6,498 nt of DNA, from NCBI GenBank assembly GCA_946222055.1, contig CAMIEW010000052.1, forward strand, positions 1 to 6,498, written 5' to 3'. Under the pieces are notes generated by a model. That model ran no database searches and was not told the origin of the DNA. It was given only the letters and a program-made list of their open reading frames with translations. How positions within the stretch are numbered: position 1 is the stretch's first letter; every line of letters starts with the position of its first letter. The DNA is from an uncultured Porphyromonas sp. GTDB taxonomy: Bacteria > Bacteroidota > Bacteroidia > Bacteroidales > Porphyromonadaceae. Below, piece after piece: positions 1 to 5,065 of this stretch. Made by a program: the position numbers and the translations under genes.

Positions 1-1
1 T

Positions 2-922
2 ATGAGTGAGCCTATGGGGAGCGAGCGCCCGCTCGTATGGATCACAGGCGCCTCCGGGCAGCTGGGCACGGCGCTCAGCCATCTGCACCCCGAGTCGGCT
101 CACTACGACCGGGTGCTGACGACGAGGGCGGAGGTGGACCTGACCTCATTCGGTCAGTTGTCCCGCTTCCTCCGAGAGAGGGAGCCGGATGTGGTGATCA
201 ATTGCGCCGCATACACCGCCGTGGATGGGGCGGAGACGCTCTCCGAGGACGAGCTCTTCGAGACCAATACCCTCTGCCTGATGCAGCTCCACGAGCTGCG
301 ACCGCACCTCCCGATCGTGCAGATAAGCACGGACTACGTCTTTGGGGGCAACACAGAGACCACCATACCTTATATAGAGGAGGATGTGGCAGACCCGATC
401 AATAGGTATGGGAAGTCGAAGGCTGACGCTGACCACTTCCTCATCGCCAACCACCCCGAGAGCTACATCCTCCGCACCGCCTGGCTCTATGGTCCGGCAT
501 CGTGGGGACGGAGCTTTTACCGCTCCATAAGGGAAAGGGTGGAGGCGGGAGAGCCGATCCGCTGCGTCACCGATGAGGTAGGATCTCCCACCTCGACGCT
601 GACTCTCGCCCGCGTGATCGGTCGCCTGCTGGAGGGACTCACCGACCCCAAGGCTCCCGACCCCCTGCCCTATGGGCTCTACCACGTGGCAGACCTGGGC
701 GAGACCTCGCGGTACCACTTCGCAGCGACCATCGCCCGACGCCTCACCGGTCGGGAGGACTACCCGATCAGCCCCATCACTCAAGCCGACCTCGCACTCC
801 CTGCCTCGAGACCGCACTACAGCGCCCTCTCCACCGAGAAGATCCAGAAGTATTACCCTGACCTGCTCCGCCCCTGGGAAGAGGCGCTCGAGGAGGTCAT
901 CGACCGCGACACACAGCGATAA
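2..922 (+). CDS. rfbD: dTDP-4-dehydrorhamnose reductase (RmlD/RfbD)
   Basis: This enzyme performs the last step of dTDP-L-rhamnose synthesis, the NAD(P)H-dependent reduction of dTDP-4-dehydro-L-rhamnose, which supplies rhamnose for surface polysaccharide; it is cytosolic. The 306-aa product is an extended short-chain dehydrogenase. The Rossmann nucleotide loop TGASGQLG is at residues 15-22, the NCAAYTAVDGAE motif at 67-78, STDYVFGG at 109-116, the catalytic YxxxK (Y136, K140) in YGKSK, and RTAWLYGP at 158-165. Length and motif order fit the RmlD family (about 280-300 aa). The ATG at base 2 is the first available in the window, and a second in-frame ATG at base 14 (Met5) is equally plausible; either leaves the usual short lead before the first beta strand. 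The stop codon directly abuts the prfC start, so the two are probably co-transcribed. Any upstream promoter lies outside the window. The family assignment is secure. Confidence 0.95.
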   Translation: MSEPMGSERPLVWITGASGQLGTALSHLHPESAHYDRVLTTRAEVDLTSFGQLSRFLREREPDVVINCAAYTAVDGAETLSEDELFETNTLCLMQLHELRPHLPIVQISTDYVFGGNTETTIPYIEEDVADPINRYGKSKADADHFLIANHPESYILRTAWLYGPASWGRSFYRSIRERVEAGEPIRCVTDEVGSPTSTLTLARVIGRLLEGLTDPKAPDPLPYGLYHVADLGETSRYHFAATIARRLTGREDYPISPITQADLALPASRPHYSALSTEKIQKYYPDLLRPWEEALEEVIDRDTQR

Positions 923-2503
923 ATGAAAGACTTTACAGAAGAGATAGCCCGCCGACGCACCTTTGCCGTCATCGCTCACCCCGATGCCGGTAAGACCACC
1001 CTCACCGAGAAGCTCCTCCTCTTCGGAGGGGCGATCCACGTCGCCGGGGCGGTCAAGAGCAATAAGATCCGCCGCTCCGCCACCTCCGACTGGATGGAGA
1101 TCGAGAAGCAGCGCGGCATCTCCGTCGCCACCTCCGTAATGGGCTTTGAGTACGAGGACTATAAGATCAATATCCTCGACACCCCGGGACACCAGGACTT
1201 CGCTGAGGATACCTTCCGCACCCTCACCGCCGTCGACTCGGTCATCATCGTGATCGACGGAGCGCGAGGCGTGGAGGCGCAGACGAAGAAGCTGATGCAG
1301 GTCTGCCGCCTGAGACAGACCCCGGTGATCGTCTTCGTCAATAAGATGGACCGCGAGGCGCAAAACCCCTTTGACCTCCTCGATGAGCTGGAGCAGGAGC
1401 TGCAGATCGCCGTCACGCCGCTCTCCTGGCCGATCGACTGCGGCGACCGCTTCCGTGGCGTCTACAACATTGCCAAGGAAGACCTTGAGGTCTTCAATCC
1501 TCAGGACAAGAGCCACGTCTCCAGCCGTGTCGAGGTGGACATCCACTCCCCCGAGCTGCTTAAGTATGCCACCGAGGAGCAGGCTGAGCAGCTGCTTACC
1601 GACCTCGAGCTGATCGACGGCGTTTATCCGAGGATGGATGAGGAGAAGTACCTCGCTGCGCAGCTGGCACCGGTATTCTTCGGCTCGGCGCTCAATAACT
1701 TCGGCATCAAGGAGATGCTCGACACCTTTGTCCGCATCGCTCCCTCCCCCCGACCCACCAAGGCGGAGGAGCGGATTGTGAGACCTGAGGAGACCGACTT
1801 CACCGGCTTTGTCTTTAAGATCCACGCCAATATGGATCCCAACCACCGCTCCAGCATCGCCTTTGTCAAGATCTGCTCCGGGGTCTTCCAGCGGAATACC
1901 AATTATCACCACGTCCGCCTCGGGCGGGATCTCCGCTTCAGCAGCCCCACCGCCTTCATGGCGCAGCGGAAGGAGATCGTCGAGGACGCCTACGCCGGAG
2001 ACATCGTCGGACTGCCCGACACCGGCAACTTCCGCATCGGGGACTCCCTGACGTGTGGTGAGGAGCTCCACTTCCGCGGGCTCCCCAGCTTCTCCCCCGA
2101 GCTCTTCAAGTACATCGAGAATGCCGACCCGATGAAGACGAAGCAGCTCCACAAGGGCATCGACCAGCTGATGGGCGAGGGCGTGGCGCAGCTCTTCACC
2201 AGCACCTACAACGGTCGCACGATCATCGGCACGGTGGGGCAGCTACAGTTTGAGGTGATCGAGTACCGCCTCCTCCACGAGTATCAGGCGAAGTGTCGCT
2301 GGGAGCCTATCAGCCTCTACAAGGCGTGCTGGATCGAGTGCGATGATCCGGCCGTGCTGGAGGACTTCAAGCGGCGCAAGGCACCTTATATGGCGACCGA
2401 CACCCAGGGACGGGATGTCTACCTCGCCGACTCCGCCTACATGCTCAGCATGTCGCAGCAGGAGTTCCCCAAGGTCACCTTCCACTTCTCCTCCGAGTAC
2501 TAA
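923..2503 (+). CDS. prfC: Peptide chain release factor 3 (RF3), translational GTPase
   Basis: RF3 is a ribosome-binding GTPase that removes RF1/RF2 from the ribosome after peptide release. The 526-aa product matches the family length (E. coli RF3 is 529 aa). All G motifs are present: G1 AHPDAGKTT (residues 18-26), G2 RGISVATS (64-71), G3 DTPGHQDF (86-93) and G4 NKMD (140-143). Domain II and III segments follow, including FRGLPSFSPELF near 384-395, and the protein ends at HFSSEY. The ATG follows the rfbD stop with no spacer and no obvious Shine-Dalgarno sequence, which suggests translational coupling. GC is high (41 of 60 bases in 1981-2040), in contrast with the hip genes downstream. Two stretches of this gene, 2068-2101 and 2482-2500, have look-alikes after hipT (4309-4345). 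The classification as RF3 rather than EF-G rests on the length, the RF3-type N-terminus and the domain II/III sequence. Confidence 0.97.
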   Translation: MKDFTEEIARRRTFAVIAHPDAGKTTLTEKLLLFGGAIHVAGAVKSNKIRRSATSDWMEIEKQRGISVATSVMGFEYEDYKINILDTPGHQDFAEDTFRTLTAVDSVIIVIDGARGVEAQTKKLMQVCRLRQTPVIVFVNKMDREAQNPFDLLDELEQELQIAVTPLSWPIDCGDRFRGVYNIAKEDLEVFNPQDKSHVSSRVEVDIHSPELLKYATEEQAEQLLTDLELIDGVYPRMDEEKYLAAQLAPVFFGSALNNFGIKEMLDTFVRIAPSPRPTKAEERIVRPEETDFTGFVFKIHANMDPNHRSSIAFVKICSGVFQRNTNYHHVRLGRDLRFSSPTAFMAQRKEIVEDAYAGDIVGLPDTGNFRIGDSLTCGEELHFRGLPSFSPELFKYIENADPMKTKQLHKGIDQLMGEGVAQLFTSTYNGRTIIGTVGQLQFEVIEYRLLHEYQAKCRWEPISLYKACWIECDDPAVLEDFKRRKAPYMATDTQGRDVYLADSAYMLSMSQQEFPKVTFHFSSEY

Positions 2504-2650
2504 GTAGGGCTGCAAAGATACCATCACAGCGAGGGGGCATTGTCTCGTTTAGCCTCCTATGGTCTCCTCTTTGCACAAATCAATAGCTCTGAGCTTCTTT
2601 GGCGACTGATCACTCGGATCTCGTCCGCAAAACGGTAGTAGCAAGACAAC

Positions 2651-2687
2651 AAACGACCCTGTCGAATTGTACCCGATAGGGTCGTTT
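2651..2687 (+). terminator. 14-bp hairpin downstream of prfC, possible terminator
   Basis: The left arm AAACGACCCTGTCG (2651-2664) pairs with CGATAGGGTCGTTT (2674-2687) over 14 bp with a single G-U wobble, around a 9-base loop. The flanking A-run and T-run make it roughly symmetrical, so it could stop transcription from either side. It lies 147 bases after the prfC stop, which is far for a prfC terminator. Its right arm contains one copy of the TACCCGATAGG element found again upstream of hipB, so a role in hip regulation is an alternative. Confidence 0.6.
2670..2680 (+). promoter_or_regulatory. Hip operator-like element, copy 1 (TACCCGATAGG)
   Basis: TACCCGATAGG here is repeated exactly at 2721-2731. 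With the next base it forms ACCC-GATA-GGGT, a short palindrome. It sits in the loop and right arm of the 2651-2687 hairpin. Spacing to copy 2 is 51 bases, about five helical turns. Its role as a HipB site is inferred from repetition and position. Confidence 0.45.
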
Positions 2688-2717
2688 TCTATTGATTTCG
2701 GAGCAAATGGAGGTCTT

Positions 2718-2731
2718 TTATACCCGATAGG
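2718..2731 (+). promoter_or_regulatory. Hip operator-like element, copy 2
   Basis: TTATACCCGAT (2718-2728) is a perfect 11-bp inverted repeat of ATCGGGTATAA (2777-2787). The TACCCGATAGG core (2721-2731) is also a direct repeat of 2670-2680. The paired arms, 48 bases apart, lie immediately upstream of hipB. HipB regulators are known to bind short inverted repeats in their own promoter region, so these are likely HipB sites. Confidence 0.55.
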
Positions 2732-2776
2732 TGTTATTTCAGGCAGAAAGCGTATATTTACCGCGTAATCATCCAG

Positions 2777-2787
2777 ATCGGGTATAA
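2777..2787 (-). promoter_or_regulatory. Hip operator-like element, copy 3 (inverted), overlapping candidate promoter
   Basis: ATCGGGTATAA is the exact reverse complement of 2718-2728 and ends 11 bases before the hipB ATG. It overlaps TATAAT (2783-2788) and TAATTTTA (2785-2792), the latter a near match to the Bacteroidetes TAnnTTTG box. A second near match, TATATTTA, is at 2753-2760. Neither has a clear -33 element. If 2785-2792 is used, the hip mRNA would be nearly leaderless. A repressor bound here would block that promoter, consistent with autoregulation. Confidence 0.5.
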
Positions 2788-2798
2788 TTTTAGCAGAT

Positions 2799-3005
2799 AT
2801 GACCATTGCAGAGTTTGTGAGAGAGAAACGCAAGGAGTACGGACTGACTCAGCTGGATCTCAGTATGAAGACCGGGGTAGGCATCCGCTTTGTCCGTGAA
2901 TTGGAGGCAGGTAAGCCGACCATTCGCCTCGACAAAGCGAACCAAGTCCTTGCTCTCTTTGAGGCTGAGGTAGGAGTGCAGCCAAAGGATAGGACTGAGG
3001 CATGA
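2799..3005 (+). CDS. hipB: HipB-like XRE-family antitoxin/repressor
   Basis: This 68-aa protein is a single helix-turn-helix domain of the Cro/C1 (XRE) type, of the short HipB/y4mF-like form found beside HipA kinases in Bacteroidales. The helix-turn-helix covers about residues 16-40, with LTQLDLSMKTGVG then IRFVRELEAGKP, followed by the RLDKANQVLALF helix (43-54) typical of HipB dimerisation cores. It probably represses its own operon by binding the TACCCGAT repeats upstream and joins the HipS-HipT complex. No Shine-Dalgarno sequence precedes the ATG. The TGA overlaps the hipS start (ATGA), indicating translational coupling. In HipBST systems the neutralising role is known to belong mainly to HipS, so this protein may be more repressor than antitoxin. 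Identification rests on the fold, the size and the two neighbouring genes. Confidence 0.9.
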   Translation: MTIAEFVREKRKEYGLTQLDLSMKTGVGIRFVRELEAGKPTIRLDKANQVLALFEAEVGVQPKDRTEA

Positions 3006-3325
3006 AGCAGGCAGAAGTATATCTATACGACAGACTGACCGGCATCCTGACTGAGAGTGAGGAGGGTTATCAGTTTTGCTACGACCCAGCCTATCTTGAT
3101 TCGGACGCTGCCGAAGCGATAAGCCTCACTTTACCCTTGAGGAGCGAGTGCTTTACGGACAAGGTGCTCTTTCCATTCTTCGATGGTCTGATCCCGGAGG
3201 GGTGGCTACTAGACATTGCTGAGCGAAATTGGAAGATCGACAGCAGGGATAGGATGTCCTTGTTGCTCGCTTGTTGTAGGGATTGCATAGGAGCTGTAAG
3301 CATTGTGCCTAAGGAAGTATTATGA
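3002..3325 (+). CDS. hipS: HipS-like antitoxin (stand-alone HipA N-terminal subdomain)
   Basis: The 107-aa product corresponds to the N-terminal subdomain of HipA alone. Recognisable family features are VYLYDRLTGILTE (6-18), YQFCYDPAYL (23-32), the ISLTLPLR strand (40-47), FPFFDGLIPEG (57-67) and RDCIGAVSIVP (93-103), in the order seen in E. coli HipA. In the E. coli O127 HipBST system a separate protein of this kind, HipS, is the antitoxin and pushes a conserved Trp into the kinase active site. Here W68 directly follows GLIPEG and is the obvious candidate for that residue. The gene overlaps hipB and hipT by ATGA at both ends, so the three should be made in linked amounts. This is a natural split rather than a frameshift: the stop is followed by a clean start with its own N-terminal module. 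Neutralising activity is inferred. Confidence 0.88.
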   Translation: MKQAEVYLYDRLTGILTESEEGYQFCYDPAYLDSDAAEAISLTLPLRSECFTDKVLFPFFDGLIPEGWLLDIAERNWKIDSRDRMSLLLACCRDCIGAVSIVPKEVL

Positions 3326-4263
3326 GTCGATGCTTGATTTGCTATAACGAGCTCCCAGAGGGCGAGGTGGACTATCACCCCGTCTGCTCTCGGAGGCTCT
3401 TTGGGACGACTACTCCTCCCACGCTTGATTTTGACAGAAGGAGTATCTCACAGCTAGCCACAGAGGTCATCAAGAGTCAGACCACACTGACCGGCATCCA
3501 GCCAAAGCTTTCCCTTGACGTAGATAAAGGAGAAAAGGGGGTGCCGGATCGACTTACTGTGGTGGGTCTATGGGGGCGCTATATCCTCAAGCCGCAGACG
3601 GACAGATATAGACACCTCCCTGAGCTGGAGGATGTGACGATGCACCTCGCTGAGATGGCGAGGATAGATGTGGTCCCCCATGGACTGATCCGGATGAAAG
3701 ATGGCGAGCTCAGCTACATCACTCGGAGGATTGACCGAACTGATAAAGGTGAGAAACTCCCGATGGAAGACTTCTGTCAGCTCAGCAACAAGCTCACGGA
3801 GCACAAGTACAGAGGCTCTTACGAGCAAGTAGCTAAGGTCCTGCGGCAGTACTCCTCCAGACCCACCTTTGACCTACTCAGCTATTGGGAAGTCGTGCTC
3901 TTCTCCTGGCTGGTCGGCAACTCCGATATGCACCTGAAGAACTTCTCACTCTACCGACCTCAGAGGGCTGCCGGCTATCAACTGACTCCGGCGTACGACC
4001 TACTCTCTACCAAGCTTGTGCTGCCGGAAGACACTGAGGAGCTGGCGCTCACGCTATGCGGGAAGAAGAGCAAGCTGAGAAAGGAGCTCTTCACAAACGT
4101 GATGAAGGACTCCGGCATCCCCGATAAGGTCATTGAGAACTCATTCTCAAAGTTTACTCAGGTCGCAGACCAGTGGTACGACTTCATCCAAGAGTCTACG
4201 CTTCCGGATGATATGAAAGAGTCATTTATCGCACTGATAGCTAAGAATATCAACGCGATATAG
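3322..4263 (+). CDS. hipT: HipT-like serine/threonine kinase toxin (HipA C-terminal family)
   Basis: This 313-aa protein is the HipA-type kinase of a split system. Relatives phosphorylate aminoacyl-tRNA synthetases (GltX for E. coli HipA, TrpS for E. coli HipT) and halt translation; the target here is unknown. Visible parts are an N-terminal CxxC...HxxC cluster (C4, C7, H19, C22), the Gly-rich ATP loop TLTGIQPKLSL (55-65), the ATP-binding Lys in YILKPQ (K90), ITRRIDR (133-139), MEDFCQ (148-153), the catalytic loop GNSDMHLKN (199-207; D202, N207) and the metal-binding YDLLS (D226). No key residue is missing, so an active kinase is expected. Thr55 and Thr57 occupy the position of the autophosphorylated SxS pair of E. 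coli HipT. It overlaps hipS by ATGA. GC is near 50%, lower than prfC, consistent with acquisition by transfer. Confidence 0.92.
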   Translation: MSRCLICYNELPEGEVDYHPVCSRRLFGTTTPPTLDFDRRSISQLATEVIKSQTTLTGIQPKLSLDVDKGEKGVPDRLTVVGLWGRYILKPQTDRYRHLPELEDVTMHLAEMARIDVVPHGLIRMKDGELSYITRRIDRTDKGEKLPMEDFCQLSNKLTEHKYRGSYEQVAKVLRQYSSRPTFDLLSYWEVVLFSWLVGNSDMHLKNFSLYRPQRAAGYQLTPAYDLLSTKLVLPEDTEELALTLCGKKSKLRKELFTNVMKDSGIPDKVIENSFSKFTQVADQWYDFIQESTLPDDMKESFIALIAKNINAI

Positions 4264-4308
4264 TAGTCTCCGACCTGCTATCCCAGTGATAAATGAGGAT
4301 ATGCGGTA

Positions 4309-4351
4309 CCACTTCCGCAGGCTCCCAAGCCACTCCTCCGAGTACAAATGA
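4309..4351 (+). pseudogene. Short prfC-like remnant after hipT
   Basis: Bases 4309-4342 match prfC 2068-2101 at 29 of 34 positions without gaps and in the same codon phase, reading HFRRLPSHSSE against HFRGLPSFSPE. Bases 4333-4345 also match the last codons of prfC exactly (CTCCTCCGAGTAC, 2488-2500), in frame, with a TGA two codons later. The order of the two blocks follows that of prfC, as if a duplicate had lost about 390 bases between them. Because 4333-4342 fit both places, the join is ambiguous. It may mark the edge of an insertion or rearrangement. Chance similarity from shared codon usage is possible for such short matches. Confidence 0.45.
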
Positions 4352-4387
4352 GAGCGCCCCGCAGTCAGTGAGACTGCGGGGCGCTCT
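4351..4387. terminator. Perfect 16-bp hairpin between convergent hipT and the - strand genes
   Basis: AGAGCGCCCCGCAGTC (4351-4366) and its exact reverse complement (4372-4387) enclose the 5-base loop AGTGA. The stem can be extended by three weaker pairs (ATG against TAT). It lies between the ends of two convergent units, 88 bases after hipT and 30 bases beyond the stop of the - strand gene at 4418, which suits a shared bidirectional terminator. There is no T-run on either side, so it differs from the classic factor-independent form. Confidence 0.75.
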
Positions 4388-4417
4388 TATGTATCTGATC
4401 CAAGGGAGCGAGACTTC

Positions 4418-4666
4418 CTATACGAGGAGTGCAAGGAGTCCGAGCAAGAGCATTAGGCTTGTCCAGACTATCTTATGCAGCCGATCAGCCCTCTCGTGGA
4501 GGAGGCAATAGCCGGCACAGAACACGAAAAATAGTGCGTCAAGGGGCTTGCTCATATACCAGTCTCTGAAGACAAACGTGGCAAGGATCCAATAGACCCC
4601 ATAGACTACAGCCAGCCCGAGGAAGAGATACCTGAAGTAGCTAAGCACTCGATCACTCTGTATCAT
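4418..4666 (-). CDS. Small membrane protein of unknown function
   Basis: I do not recognise a family. The 82-aa product has three likely membrane helices: about residues 12-32 (FRYLFLGLAVVYGVYWILATF), 40-58 (around LDALFFVFCAGYCLL) and 65-82 (IVWTSLMLLLGLLALLV). Short charged loops separate them and Arg/His/Lys residues sit near the ends. There is no signal peptide beyond the first helix and no enzymatic motif. It is convergent with hipT across the 4351-4387 hairpin, and 84 bases downstream of the 88-aa gene on the same strand, so the two may share a transcript. GC is lower than in prfC and the 346-aa gene. The long clean hydrophobic pattern supports a real gene; the ATG at 4666 is the only start that keeps the whole first helix with its charged lead. 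Confidence 0.7.
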   Translation of the reverse strand: MIQSDRVLSYFRYLFLGLAVVYGVYWILATFVFRDWYMSKPLDALFFVFCAGYCLLHERADRLHKIVWTSLMLLLGLLALLV

Positions 4667-4750
4667 ACCAATTCAAAGGATTACATAGCACGACAAATCT
4701 CAGAGCTGTTCCAGGGCCTATGCCCATAAAGCTCCCTCACAGCCACTACA

Positions 4751-5017
4751 TCACTCCACACCGTTAAGTTTCCTCAGCATCGGGCCATAAAGGTTGATCA
4801 CCTTGTCCTGTATGCTATGTGCTATTTCATCGTCTCCCAGGACAGCTCGGGACTCAAACTCCAAGAGCAGCTGACGCTTCTCGAGCTCTTGCCTCTTGCT
4901 TTCGTCAGTTGTCGCATAGTACTCATTGATCGCCATCGCTCTAAGCCGACTGATGGCACTTGACATCACCTCTTTATCAGTGAAAGTACGAGCAAACTCT
5001 AATTCTTCCGGAGTCAT
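4751..5017 (-). CDS. Small hypothetical protein, probably all-helical
   Basis: The family is not recognised. The 88-aa product is soluble, charged and rich in Glu, Lys, Arg, Leu and Ala. A stretch around residues 37-58 (TDESKRQELEKRQLLLEFES) looks like a helix with coiled-coil tendency, and the ends (TPEELEFARTF; INLYGPMLRKLNGVE) are also likely helical. No catalytic or metal-binding motif is visible. It lies 48 bases after the stop of the 346-aa gene on the same strand, with an AT-rich gap, so it could be the second gene of that unit or have its own weak promoter. GC is near 50% (30 of 60 bases in 4801-4860), unlike the neighbour at 5066-6106, so it may belong to the lower-GC island that includes the hip genes. 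The start at 5017 is the only good ATG. Confidence 0.7.
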   Translation of the reverse strand: MTPEELEFARTFTDKEVMSSAISRLRAMAINEYYATTDESKRQELEKRQLLLEFESRAVLGDDEIAHSIQDKVINLYGPMLRKLNGVE

Positions 5018-5065
5018 AGGAGCAAATCTTTTTTATATCAAAAGTCAATGCCGAAGACCTTAGTG

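Larger units (their letters stand above)
2504..2798. other. Intergenic region between prfC and hipB
   Basis: This 295-base stretch has no convincing gene. It holds a 14-bp hairpin (2651-2687) and three copies of a TACCCGAT element, together with two weak promoter-like sequences before hipB, all listed separately. The first 145 bases (2504-2650) show no clear structure. The only motif there is a reverse-strand TATCTTTGCA (2511-2520), which resembles a Bacteroidetes -7 box pointing back into prfC but lacks a -33 partner. GC drops here relative to prfC. Confidence 0.6.

Noticed and set aside
146..2152. Long - strand open frame (668 codons) across rfbD and prfC
   Set aside because: It is the antisense shadow of two clearly identified genes in GC-rich DNA; its Leu/Gly/Glu/Val/Asp-rich low-complexity product and its span across a gene junction are typical of such shadows.
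2511..2520. Reverse-strand TATCTTTGCA resembling a Bacteroidetes -7 promoter antisense to prfC
   Set aside because: There is no TTTG or TTG at the expected upstream distance and no gene for it to drive; the motif is common by chance in Bacteroidales intergenic DNA.
2549..2833. - strand open frame of 94 codons across the prfC-hipB gap
   Set aside because: It overlaps the hip operators, the hairpin and the hipB start. The repeated PIGY in its product comes from the TACCCGAT repeats, which are better explained as regulatory DNA.
3002..4263. hipS/hipT as a frameshifted single hipA gene
   Set aside because: The break is a clean ATGA stop-start, both proteins have complete family modules, and the kinase begins with its own CxxC head, as in natural split systems.
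4293..4511. + strand open frame of 72 codons after hipT
   Set aside because: It runs through the 16-bp hairpin and antisense to the membrane-protein gene, and its product is Ser/Arg-rich with no protein-like pattern.
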